NCBI GenBank assembly: GCA_965242805.1
Contig: CBDETD010000002.1
Location: 4,836,001-4,900,000, forward strand
DNA: 64,000 nt
Reading direction: 5' to 3'
From: JANQEU01 sp965242805
GTDB lineage: Bacteria; Bacteroidota; Bacteroidia; Cytophagales; Cyclobacteriaceae
Positions 9,236 through 17,133 of this stretch are shown here, one piece after another; the first letter of the stretch is position 1, and each line of letters starts with the position of its first letter. Below the pieces are notes generated by a model. That model had not been told where the DNA came from. It searched no databases and saw nothing but the letters and a program-made list of their open reading frames with translations. The position numbers were made by a program, and so were the translations under genes.

Positions 9236-10521
9236 AGTATTTCAGTACAAAAGACAGGGGTCATAAAGTAAGTTTCGAAAGTGCAATCTTTGACAGTCTT
9301 CCACCTGATAATGGATTGTATTATCCGGAATCCATAACAGTTCTGCCAAATGGATTCACGGTCAATATGGGTAACCTCACACGGGAGGAAATTGCATTAC
9401 AGATAGCTTCCTCCTTCCTTGAAGATGAAATACCTGGGGACAAATTGAATACTATTGTCTCCGAAACCATTGATTTTCAATTTCCTCTTGTAGAGGTTCA
9501 GAAAGGGATCCACTCTCTGGAATTGTATCATGGACCCACTTGGGCATTTAAGGATTGCGGAGCTCGGTTCCTCTCACGCTGCATGAGTTACTTCATCGGT
9601 AAGGGACGGGAGGAAATTACTATTCTCGTTGCAACTTCCGGGGATACGGGAGGAGCAGTTGCTGCAGGATTTCACAATGTCCCGGGAGTGAATGTAAAGA
9701 TCCTGTATCCAAAGGGGAAGGTCAGTGGGATACAACAAAAGCAATTGACAACATGGGGAGATAATATCGAAGCATTTGAGATAGATGGAACTTTTGATGA
9801 TTGTCAGAAGCTTGTAAAAGCCTCATTTCTTGATGGAGATATGAATTCCCGATATAATTTGTCATCAGCGAATTCTATTAACATTGCAAGGCTCATTCCC
9901 CAATCCTTTTATTATTTCTTCGCAGTTCAACAGTTACCGGAAAATGACAAAGAAGTTGTCATATCTGTTCCAAGTGGAAACTTCGGTAATCTAACAGCTG
10001 GTCTATTTGCATGGAAAATGGGTTTACCTGTGGAGCGTTTTATCGCTGCAACGAACGTAAATCATGTTGTTCCGGACTACCTCGAAACGGGGCGGTACAT
10101 TCCTAAACCTTCTATTCAGACCTATGCCAATGCTATGGACGTTGGTGATCCCAGTAATTTTGTGAGAATGCTCGAATTATTTGATCATGATCATTCATCT
10201 ATGAAAAATCAAATAAGTGGTTTCTACATGGATGATGATCAAATAATTTCCACTTTAAATTCGTGCTATTCGGAAAATGGATATCTGTTGGACCCTCATG
10301 GATCCATAGGTTATCAGGCTTTGAAAGAAGGACTTGGGAGCAGAGAAATCGGAATTTTCCTGGAAACGGCACATCCTGTTAAATTTCTTGATGTAGTAAA
10401 AAAAGCGACAAATGAGGAATATGATTTCAGCGAAATGACTTCTTCATTTGATGAGAAGGAGTCGAAATTTACTCCCATAAGTAAATCTTTCGTTGAGTTT
10501 AAGGAAATGATGCTTTCCTGA
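9232..10521 (+). CDS. thrC: Threonine synthase
   Basis: PLP enzyme converting O-phosphohomoserine to threonine, 429 residues, the long class found in E. coli and Bacteroidota. The PLP-binding lysine is K107 in GPTWAFKDCGARF. SGDTGGAVAAGF and SVPSGNFGNLTAG supply the phosphate-binding regions. It is the last gene of the leu-thr operon. No convincing hairpin was seen just after the stop, only a short T run at about 10545-10550. Confidence 0.97.
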   Translation: MKYFSTKDRGHKVSFESAIFDSLPPDNGLYYPESITVLPNGFTVNMGNLTREEIALQIASSFLEDEIPGDKLNTIVSETIDFQFPLVEVQKGIHSLELYHGPTWAFKDCGARFLSRCMSYFIGKGREEITILVATSGDTGGAVAAGFHNVPGVNVKILYPKGKVSGIQQKQLTTWGDNIEAFEIDGTFDDCQKLVKASFLDGDMNSRYNLSSANSINIARLIPQSFYYFFAVQQLPENDKEVVISVPSGNFGNLTAGLFAWKMGLPVERFIAATNVNHVVPDYLETGRYIPKPSIQTYANAMDVGDPSNFVRMLELFDHDHSSMKNQISGFYMDDDQIISTLNSCYSENGYLLDPHGSIGYQALKEGLGSREIGIFLETAHPVKFLDVVKKATNEEYDFSEMTSSFDEKESKFTPISKSFVEFKEMMLS

Positions 10522-10636
10522 TCTGATTCTTTCTTCAAATCCGGGTTTTTTAGATCTTATTCGAATATTGGAAAACTGGGCATTGTTGATAAATCTCAGA
10601 ATTAAAAGGGTAAATTGATATTATAATACCCCATTA

Positions 10637-11887
10637 ATGAAATTATTCAACACCCTTGTTATTCTCTTCCTACCTATCATCGCATTTACTCAACAGACCC
10701 AGACAGACTCCTACACAAGGTATGAGTTGCTAAATCCGGGTTCTCAGAAGTTCAGAATAATCTATGATGTCAGTGCGACCAATGCCGGAGCCACAAAATA
10801 CTGGAATACTCTGCGAAAAGGAAGTGATCATGAGGTCTCTGAGGTTATCGATTTGTATTCAGGGGAGAAACTGAACTGGGAGATAGTTTCAGGGACTTTG
10901 GCTAAAAAGAATGGACATTCCACTGCAGACGAGGGTACAGAATACTTGCAGATAGAATTGACCAGAAGTATACCTGCCGGGGGTCAGTCCAGGCTGAGGA
11001 TCGATAAGACCTATAAGGATCCGAACAGTTATTTCACGGAGAATGGCAGATTAGTATTCGAACGATCTCTCGGTATTAAGAGGAACTCTGTTCTGCTTCC
11101 CCTCAACTATGAAGTAATAAGTTGTAACTATCCATCTCAGGTTGAGATGTTAGATGATGGAAGAATTAAGTTGAGTTTTATGAATGATGGCTCCCAGTCC
11201 GTTAATTATCGAATTGAAGCAAGACCGATTAAAGATTATTCATTCGGACTGACAGAGGATCCCATGCCATGGCCTAATTACAAGCCAAAACCACAAGGTC
11301 GTGATAAAACCAAAGCCAGGATTGACTATGAGATTAACGAACGGGCTTTTCAGAATCGCGATATTGTATACTTTATGCTGCAGCCCGAAACAAATTCCTT
11401 TCGATTGTATCATGACTATACAGAAACCAGGATAGGAGTAGACAAATACCTAAATGTAGTCCGTTCAGGGAGTAAGGCAAGTGATCCAAGTGCAATGATC
11501 CTTGATACCGGAGAGAAACTGACTGTGGAAACGTTGAAGGGTTCGGAAATAGCGGAAAAGGGAATTGAAGTACGAAACGTTACGGAAGACACTGAGGTGG
11601 TCGTCATTTGGTTTGATCCGGTGCGGGAAGGTCAATCCGTGAGATTAAGGATAGAAGAGACATACACAGATCCTAACAGATACTTACTTTACAATGGAGA
11701 GTTAGTTTGGGATCGATCCTTCGGCAGGAATAGAAATGCCGTAATCCTTCCGGAAGGATGGTGGTTAATAACTAATTCCATACCTGCCAAAATCCGGTTG
11801 ACTGATGATCAAAGGATCAGATTGGATTATGTCAATGCCCGACCTGACAACATTGATGTTTTTATCAAAGGAAGGAGAAGAAACTAA
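10637..11887 (+). CDS. Exported protein with two tandem copies of one beta-rich domain
   Basis: Not recognised as a named family. The 416-residue protein begins with a signal peptide (about 1-19, KLFNTLVILFLPIIAFTQQ). The rest is an internal duplication: residues about 28-202 and about 245-414 match segment for segment. Paired landmarks are F-R-I-I-Y-D / F-R-L-Y-H-D, TKYWNTLRKGS / DKYLNVVRSGS, SGEKLNWE / TGEKLTVE, RIDKTYKDPNSY / RIEETYTDPNRY, and FERSLGIKRNSVLLP / WDRSFGRNRNAVILP. Predicted location is periplasm or outer surface. It stands alone 115 bases after thrC, so its link to that operon is doubtful. Confidence 0.75.
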   Translation: MKLFNTLVILFLPIIAFTQQTQTDSYTRYELLNPGSQKFRIIYDVSATNAGATKYWNTLRKGSDHEVSEVIDLYSGEKLNWEIVSGTLAKKNGHSTADEGTEYLQIELTRSIPAGGQSRLRIDKTYKDPNSYFTENGRLVFERSLGIKRNSVLLPLNYEVISCNYPSQVEMLDDGRIKLSFMNDGSQSVNYRIEARPIKDYSFGLTEDPMPWPNYKPKPQGRDKTKARIDYEINERAFQNRDIVYFMLQPETNSFRLYHDYTETRIGVDKYLNVVRSGSKASDPSAMILDTGEKLTVETLKGSEIAEKGIEVRNVTEDTEVVVIWFDPVREGQSVRLRIEETYTDPNRYLLYNGELVWDRSFGRNRNAVILPEGWWLITNSIPAKIRLTDDQRIRLDYVNARPDNIDVFIKGRRRN

Positions 11888-12005
11888 GCCAACTGATTCT
11901 AATGAATCCAATTCAAGTTTCATCTATGGCTTCGAAAAATAAAATTTTATAGTTAGAACAACTATTGTGACAGTCCATAACACTTATTGTTAATTCCAAC
12001 TTAAT

Positions 12006-12545
12006 GTGAAGGACGAAAAAAGGCTTATTTCGAATTTTCTGGATACAAAAAGCGAATCGGACTTCTTGCCGATCTATGATTTGTGCAATGAAAGTTTGTA
12101 CCGCGTAAGTCTTTATCTCGCCAGGAGGGATGAAGAACTAGCCTTTGATTTCCTGCAGGATACCTGGGTCACAGGATTAGAGAAGCTTTCAAAATTCGAA
12201 GGGAAGTCCAGTTTAAAAAGTTGGTTGACTGGAATATTGATCAATAAATCAAGGAACTATTGGCGTAAGTCGTCTACCGATTCCATGGACTCTATAATCC
12301 ATGAAATAGGGATCGAGGAAGAAAACTATGCCATAAGAAAAATGGACCTTGATTATGCACTGATGCATCTATCCGATAGATATCGTGAGGTTCTTTTGCT
12401 TCATGACCTGGAAGGATATAAACACAAGGAAATTGCAGAGATGCTTGGCATCGTGGAAGGTACAAGTAAGAGTCTGCTTTTTCAAGCACGCAAGGTAATG
12501 AGAAGACTAATTCAGACGTATCGCAATGAAACGGCAAGATCATAA
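12006..12545 (+). CDS. ECF-type RNA polymerase sigma factor
   Basis: Extracytoplasmic-function sigma-70 factor of 179 residues. Region sigma2 (about 20-95) includes LAFDFLQDTWVTGLEKLSKFEGKSSLKSWLTGILIN. Region sigma4 (about 113-165) includes LSDRYREVLLLHDLEGY followed by the helix-turn-helix HKEIAEMLGIVEGTSKS. The start must be the GTG at 12006, because the overlapping ATG at 12004 runs straight into a stop. The 3' end overlaps the next gene by 20 bases, so this sigma factor and the membrane protein downstream are probably co-translated, as sigma/anti-sigma pairs commonly are. Confidence 0.92.
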   Translation: MKDEKRLISNFLDTKSESDFLPIYDLCNESLYRVSLYLARRDEELAFDFLQDTWVTGLEKLSKFEGKSSLKSWLTGILINKSRNYWRKSSTDSMDSIIHEIGIEEENYAIRKMDLDYALMHLSDRYREVLLLHDLEGYKHKEIAEMLGIVEGTSKSLLFQARKVMRRLIQTYRNETARS

Positions 12546-13065
12546 TCAAAATGCATTTGATGAAATCAAAAGTTCGGTGAAATCGGACGAGTTCATCAAA
12601 AGGCGATTGCTGGATAATCTCAAATCAAAAGGTTTGATTAAAGATCATAAAATGAAACGAATAACAATTTATTGGGCAGCGGCGACCCTGTCGGCGTTGA
12701 TTATTGGATACACAATTGGTAAAAATATGACAACTCCTGAAAATGATGATCCCAGAGCTACTTATGCTCTATTTCTTTACGAAAATCAGGATTTTCGGGT
12801 TGAAGATGGTAACACTCTTGTTCAGGAATATACCGAATGGGCCGGTAATTTGGCTCAGCAGGGTCAGCTTGTAGGGGCCGAAAAGTTGGCGGATCAAGCA
12901 CAGTGGATGGGGCAGGGTAGCGCAGAAAATATAAATAGTATGCTTACAGGTTACTTTCTTTTCAAAGCCATTGATCCTGAGGAAGCCCTAAAGATAGCCA
13001 GATCCCACCCACATTCTGGATATGGGGGCGCTATCGAACTTCGGGAAATCGAAAAGTTGGACTAA
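12526..13065 (+). CDS. Membrane-anchored YCII (DGPF)-like domain protein, possible anti-sigma factor
   Basis: A 179-residue protein whose start lies inside the upstream sigma gene. It has a charged cytosolic N terminus (about 1-45), one transmembrane helix (about 46-65, TIYWAAATLSALIIGYTIG) and a periplasmic C-terminal domain (about 78-177). That domain resembles YCII/DGPF proteins in layout: YALFLYEN start, EWAGNLAQQGQLVGAEKL helix, GYFLFKAIDPEEALKIA, and a final GGAIELREI strand. Topology and overlap suggest an anti-sigma factor with a YCII sensor domain; this is inference. The cytosolic part shows no recognisable ZAS motif. A strong terminator follows. Confidence 0.7.
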   Translation: MKRQDHNQNAFDEIKSSVKSDEFIKRRLLDNLKSKGLIKDHKMKRITIYWAAATLSALIIGYTIGKNMTTPENDDPRATYALFLYENQDFRVEDGNTLVQEYTEWAGNLAQQGQLVGAEKLADQAQWMGQGSAENINSMLTGYFLFKAIDPEEALKIARSHPHSGYGGAIELREIEKLD

Positions 13066-13068
13066 TTG

Positions 13069-13094
13069 AAGGGAGTGATATCACTCCCTTTTTC
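13069..13094 (+). terminator. Rho-independent terminator after the sigma / YCII pair
   Basis: A perfect 10-base inverted repeat, arms AAGGGAGTGA (13069-13078) and TCACTCCCTT (13081-13090), is followed on the plus strand by a T run. It lies 4 bases past the YCII-protein stop and just before the 3' end of the convergent YceI gene. The T run is only on the plus side, so it mainly serves the sigma/YCII transcript. Confidence 0.85.
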
Positions 13095-13098
13095 TTAT

Positions 13099-14076
13099 TC
13101 ATTTCAAATGCCTCAATATTTCAGTAGCATACACATTGTGTTCATCTACATCCAAGGACTTTTTGAACTGACCTTGTGCTTCCTTTATTTTACCTGATGT
13201 TGCATAGGCACTGCCAAGAGTATTGATTGCGTCAATCTTTTCAGGAAATTGCTCGAAATTCTTTTCCAGAATAGAAATTGCATCTTTTATTTCTCCTGTT
13301 TTTAACAACATCTGACCTACAGTTCCGAGAGCAAACTCATTGACTTCCATTTCCGAGCTCAACTTCTTGAACTCATCAATTGTATTTTCGACTCCACCTG
13401 ATTTGTAAGCAGCGTATAAGCGCCCCGGAGGCCTTTCTTCATTGCGAACCCAATTTGAGAAATTCTCCTTCTGGATCTGTTTGCCCAACATACTAAACTC
13501 AATGGTCACTTCATTGGCAACCCCCATGATCCCCTCCTTCATCTGGCTCCAACGTTTTCCCTCAACGTTGTATTCGCTTCTATCCAATGTATATTTTCCG
13601 GAGAAGATAACTTGTTTATCTCCCCTGATATCTGTCAAAATACCCGAAGGAGGATTCATTTTGATCACAATCTCCTTTGTAACATCTTTTATTGACAAAT
13701 CTCCAATCAGATCGAATCCTTCGCTGGTATTCCTGGCTTGCTTGCTTCGAAAACTAATGACAGGATAGGTCTCTGCATCCAGCCAGTTTTGAGATTTAAG
13801 GTCGTTATCCCTCCATTCCAGATCTGTGTCAATGCTTGCCGCTTTTACAATGAATGAGGCTGATAGTTTTGAAAGATCATTCGGATCGTACCTAAAGGTG
13901 CACGAAAAATCTTCGAAGTTACCTTTGACCTGTGCATAACCCATGTAGGTCACAGAAAAAGTCACAAATGAATGACTCTTTTCTACAGGATAGATCTCAT
14001 CCATTTGGAAGTCCATTTTCTGGGCTCCTGCACCTAGCACAAGAAATCCCAGCATGATTGTGGTGAAATGTTTCAC
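13099..14076 (-). CDS. YceI-domain exported protein with C-terminal TPR repeats
   Basis: A 325-residue protein: signal peptide (1-18, ending GAGAQ), a YceI-like lipid-binding domain (about 25-200; SHSFVTFSV start, ASFIVKAASIDTD, LIGDLSIKDVTKEI, GKYTLDRSEYNV), then about 100 residues with at least two TPR units (KTGEIKDAISILEKNFEQFP and SGKIKEAQGQFKKSLDVD). YceI domains bind isoprenoid-type lipids in the periplasm; the TPR part could bind a partner protein. Most YceI proteins are about 190 residues, so the TPR extension is unusual. It lies downstream of the AraC-family gene on the same strand with a 69-base gap. Confidence 0.88.
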   Translation of the reverse strand: MKHFTTIMLGFLVLGAGAQKMDFQMDEIYPVEKSHSFVTFSVTYMGYAQVKGNFEDFSCTFRYDPNDLSKLSASFIVKAASIDTDLEWRDNDLKSQNWLDAETYPVISFRSKQARNTSEGFDLIGDLSIKDVTKEIVIKMNPPSGILTDIRGDKQVIFSGKYTLDRSEYNVEGKRWSQMKEGIMGVANEVTIEFSMLGKQIQKENFSNWVRNEERPPGRLYAAYKSGGVENTIDEFKKLSSEMEVNEFALGTVGQMLLKTGEIKDAISILEKNFEQFPEKIDAINTLGSAYATSGKIKEAQGQFKKSLDVDEHNVYATEILRHLK

Positions 14077-14145
14077 TTTGAGTTTTTAGATCAAATGAGA
14101 CAATTACTGAGGTAAGCTTCGTCAATCCCGATAAGAATTAACTCA

Positions 14146-15288
14146 TCAAGCTGATTGACGATATCGAGAGGGGGTCATACCCACATACTTTTTAAATGCG
14201 TTGTTGAAAGAAACCTTGTTGTTAAATCCAACCTCGAATGCAACTTGCAAAATGGGTTTTTCCAGGTTTTTGGTGATCTCGTTTTTGGCTGCCTCGACCC
14301 GGTACTGATTGATCAGATCGAAGAAGTTTCTATTCAGGTTTTCGTTGATAGCCTGGGAAAGGTGATGGGTGGATACGTCCATTTCTTCGGCAAGATCCTT
14401 TAACCTTAGTTCACGATTTAGATAGAGTTTTTGATCTTCGATCAGTGACTGTATCTTTTCAACGTATAGCTGGGATACATTATTCGGAAGGCTTGATTTC
14501 TGATATTTTTCCGTGGGTTCTGGTACAATCTGTTTGAAGATCAGATTGGGATATTTGATAGCATGGTATAGCAGAAAGTAGATTGCCGCCGTCATTGGGA
14601 CCACATAGAAATAATCCGTCATCCTACTGTAAACCTGGGTTACAAACTGGAAAAGAATGTAGGACGAGACAAAGAGGATTATGACAAAAGATGTATACAG
14701 AAAATTCTTATGCCATCTAAAGTTGATTGGATCATAATTTGAAAACTGATCTTTCACCTCCTTCTCGAAGCTTTTTACAAACAGGATCCCTCTGGCTAAA
14801 TAGAAACCAGCATGTAAAAATTGGAGGTAGAAAATGGAACCGTATGCATACTGTGGAAGGGTAATAGGTTCCTGATTCCAGTTGTCAAAAACGGTGAGCA
14901 TGCCATAATCAACCGACCTCCAGGTTAGGAGGTTTTCGTTGAGAATTGGAATGATCAAGGTGAAGGTGACAAAAGGAACAAAGTGCAAAAGATAATTTTT
15001 TGACCATTTGAAATCGGATTGAAAAAAGGATTTAACATATAACCAAATGAATGGTCCTAATAATAACCATGATCCAAACCTTGTCCCATAAAACAGTTGA
15101 AGGTTCCAATCAATTTTATTTTTAATAAGGAGGAATTCTAACTGATACCAAACGAAGCAAACAATGGTTAAGGCTAGAAATAAATTTGCATATCGGGATG
15201 GTCCAGGAACTCTCCACAGCATGAAAATTACAAACAAACCTTGTGCTATACTGACAATGATGAATATGGTTACGAGTTCTGAAGTCAT
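14146..15288 (-). CDS. AraC-family regulator with seven-helix membrane sensor domain
   Basis: A 380-residue membrane-bound transcription factor. Residues 1-255 hold about seven hydrophobic helices (for example TIFIIVSIAQGLFVIFMLW at the N terminus and a helix near YFYVVPMTAAIYFLLYHAI). Residues about 275-378 form an AraC DNA-binding domain with DLAEEMDVSTHHLSQAIN and the second helix-turn-helix region ILQVAFEVGFNNKVSFNNAFKKY followed by GMTPSRYR. This layout is common in Bacteroidota. It ends a three-gene minus-strand set (VOC, YCII lipoprotein, AraC), 33 bases after the YCII lipoprotein gene. The ligand is unknown. Confidence 0.9.
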   Translation of the reverse strand: MTSELVTIFIIVSIAQGLFVIFMLWRVPGPSRYANLFLALTIVCFVWYQLEFLLIKNKIDWNLQLFYGTRFGSWLLLGPFIWLYVKSFFQSDFKWSKNYLLHFVPFVTFTLIIPILNENLLTWRSVDYGMLTVFDNWNQEPITLPQYAYGSIFYLQFLHAGFYLARGILFVKSFEKEVKDQFSNYDPINFRWHKNFLYTSFVIILFVSSYILFQFVTQVYSRMTDYFYVVPMTAAIYFLLYHAIKYPNLIFKQIVPEPTEKYQKSSLPNNVSQLYVEKIQSLIEDQKLYLNRELRLKDLAEEMDVSTHHLSQAINENLNRNFFDLINQYRVEAAKNEITKNLEKPILQVAFEVGFNNKVSFNNAFKKYVGMTPSRYRQSA

Positions 15289-15321
15289 GGATCACGAAGG
15301 ACTTGTAATTTTTACTTCATA

Positions 15322-15807
15322 TCAAATATTCTCCTTAGCGATTTGTTTACTGATTTCATTTACCTTCATCAGGGCAGCGGACCCGTACCATGGATGTAAC
15401 TCCATGATCAACCTTCCTGCTTGAATTGCCGGATCAGATCCAGTCAATGCTTCTGCTTCCTCAACGGTTTCAACCGCGAAAATATAAATACCCCTTATCT
15501 CAAAATCATCCATGTATGGTCCTGCCAAAACCAACTTTCCTTCTTCCGCGAGTTTACGGATGTTGTCCAGGTGCGCTCTTTGTAATGCGACTGCTGTTGC
15601 GGAATCCTGATCTCTGTTAGGGCCCCTTTTTAAGAACGCCATCACATATTGCCGCATCCCATAAGGATCAGCTCCCAATTCTTTCGCCATGATGGAATCA
15701 TAAACCAGTTCCTTGGGACTGTCTTCAGAACTGGTGGTAACAGTAACTTTTGGATCACAGGAAATTACCAGGAAGAAAACAATAATTATGAATAAGATCT
15801 GTTTCAT
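15322..15807 (-). CDS. YCII-like domain lipoprotein
   Basis: A lipoprotein of about 161 residues with a YCII-related domain. The start is placed at ATG 15807 because it opens directly into a lipoprotein signal peptide with lipobox LVIS-C (KQILFIIIVFFLVISC). An in-frame ATG at 15816 overlapping the VOC stop, and the longer frame to 15855, are less likely. The domain shows QYVMAFLKRGPNRDQD, the helix AHLDNIRKLAEEGKLVLAGPY, and the IRGIYIFAVETVEEAEALTGSDPAIQAG block typical of YCII proteins. Most YCII proteins are small cytosolic enzymes, so membrane anchoring is notable. Operon with VOC (upstream) and AraC (downstream). Confidence 0.85.
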   Translation of the reverse strand: MKQILFIIIVFFLVISCDPKVTVTTSSEDSPKELVYDSIMAKELGADPYGMRQYVMAFLKRGPNRDQDSATAVALQRAHLDNIRKLAEEGKLVLAGPYMDDFEIRGIYIFAVETVEEAEALTGSDPAIQAGRLIMELHPWYGSAALMKVNEISKQIAKENI

Positions 15808-15808
15808 A

Positions 15809-16153
15809 TCAGTCATTATTTTGATCGAATAGTAAGTGATTGCCATCCGGATCACTCACCATGAAATAACAAGGTCCGGCCTCAGCATCCATCCCAGAGG
15901 ATGCATTCACCTCTACATCTTCCTGTATATGCCTGTAGATATCTCTGGCATTTTTAGGATTAAAGGTCATTGTGTTTCTCGAAAACATACCCTCGAAAAG
16001 ACCAATTTTAACCTCTCCATTCCTCAATACGATCCACTTGTCATCCAGAGACCCTCCATTTTCGACCGGTTCAAATCCAAGCTTTTTGTAAAACAGGAAG
16101 GCTTCAAGGATATCCTTGACATTGAGTGCGAGGTAGTGATTCCCAAGATCCAT
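15809..16153 (-). CDS. VOC (glyoxalase/bleomycin-resistance) superfamily protein
   Basis: A 114-residue protein of the vicinal oxygen chelate fold. The pattern LALNVKDILEAFLFYKKLGFEPV at the N terminus and CYFMVSDPDGNHLLFDQ at the C terminus are characteristic beta-alpha-beta-beta-beta module features. Candidate metal ligands are H6 and the C-terminal H/E positions, but the substrate cannot be deduced. It is the first gene of a minus-strand set with the YCII lipoprotein and the AraC regulator, and it is divergent from the SDR gene with 65 bases between. Confidence 0.85.
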   Translation of the reverse strand: MDLGNHYLALNVKDILEAFLFYKKLGFEPVENGGSLDDKWIVLRNGEVKIGLFEGMFSRNTMTFNPKNARDIYRHIQEDVEVNASSGMDAEAGPCYFMVSDPDGNHLLFDQNND

Positions 16154-16218
16154 AGCATTTTTTATTGGAATATAATCAGATTAATACATATTAACTTTCC
16201 AACAATGTCAGCATTTAC

Positions 16219-17049
16219 ATGAAATCTTTAGAAGGTAAAAACGTCCTACTAACCGGTGCTTCCAGGGGTATTGGTGTAGTCATTGCTCAATTCCTGGTAA
16301 GTGAGGGTGCTAATCTTTGTATCTCGTCAAGAATGGGCAGCTCCGAGCTTCTTGAAAATGTCGCCAGGGGTTTGAAAACTCATAACGTGAAAATCGAAAC
16401 TACCTATGGCGACGTCTCTATTGACGAGGACAGAAAAAGGATTGTTGAGGATTGTGTATCCAAATTGGGGAGTATTGATGTCCTTATTAATAATGCAGGG
16501 ATCGAATACACAGCACCTTTTCAAAAGACAGACCCCCAATTGGTTAGATCAATGGTCAATATAAATCTTGTGGCGCCCATTGAGTTGAGCCGGTTGGTTC
16601 TTCCGAAAATGGAAAAAAACAAATATGGAAGAATTGTGAATATTGCCTCTCTCGCGGGTAGGGTCCCTTTGATCTACAATTCCATTTACTCAGCCACAAA
16701 ATCCGGATTAATCACCTGGACCAAAACAGTGAATGATGAGTTTAGAGGTACTGGAGTGTATTTCTCAGCAGTTTGCCCTGGATTCATTTCGGATGTTGGG
16801 ATGCATGCCGTCAGAAATCTGAAAGCCCCTACTGTCGCAAAGGAGGTTACACCGGAAAAAGTTGCGAAAATGGTTGTGAAGGCCATCCATTCTAAAAAAA
16901 CAGAATTTCTGGTGAGTGCATCCCCGATACGTCCGTTGTTGGGTCTTTGGGAATGGTTTCCGGGAATTAAGAACCTCGTCTACAACTCAACGGGACTTGG
17001 CAAGTTCATGAAAGAGGTGAATGATTTCGAAATGTCCCGAAGAAAATAG
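16219..17049 (+). CDS. Short-chain dehydrogenase/reductase
   Basis: Classical SDR oxidoreductase of 276 residues. The Rossmann cofactor motif TGASRGIG is at 12-19, and NNAG is near residue 93. The catalytic triad is S144, Y157 and K161 (IYSATKSG). The fold is complete through PGFISDVGM. There is a 40-residue C-terminal tail (PIRPLLGLWEWFPGIKNLV) that looks amphipathic and may associate with membrane, as in fatty-acid or retinol-type SDRs. Substrate is unknown. Divergent from the VOC gene. Confidence 0.93.
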   Translation: MKSLEGKNVLLTGASRGIGVVIAQFLVSEGANLCISSRMGSSELLENVARGLKTHNVKIETTYGDVSIDEDRKRIVEDCVSKLGSIDVLINNAGIEYTAPFQKTDPQLVRSMVNINLVAPIELSRLVLPKMEKNKYGRIVNIASLAGRVPLIYNSIYSATKSGLITWTKTVNDEFRGTGVYFSAVCPGFISDVGMHAVRNLKAPTVAKEVTPEKVAKMVVKAIHSKKTEFLVSASPIRPLLGLWEWFPGIKNLVYNSTGLGKFMKEVNDFEMSRRK

Positions 17050-17085
17050 TGCAATCATAAATCAACCTGGGCAGTGATAAATCTT

Positions 17086-17116
17086 ATATATGAAACATGA
17101 ACCTATATTCATATAT
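17086..17116. promoter_or_regulatory. Candidate ArsR operator
   Basis: Perfect 9-base inverted repeat ATATATGAA (17086-17094) and TTCATATAT (17108-17116) with a 13-base spacer. A second ATGAA at 17097-17101 pairs more tightly with the same right arm (six-base spacer CCTATA). It lies 18 bases before the ATG of the ArsR gene. ArsR/SmtB repressors bind such AT-rich dyads and usually repress their own promoter. Confidence 0.55.
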
Positions 17117-17133
17117 TCCTGTATCTTTACCAC

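Noticed and set aside
14120..14160. Inverted repeat CGTCAATC / GATTGACG at the end of the AraC gene
   Set aside because: Arms are 25 bases apart, overlap coding sequence and have no T run, so a terminator or operator role is not supported.
15836..16222. 128-codon plus-strand frame running into the SDR start
   Set aside because: It is antisense to the VOC gene, which has clear family motifs; translation shows no known pattern.
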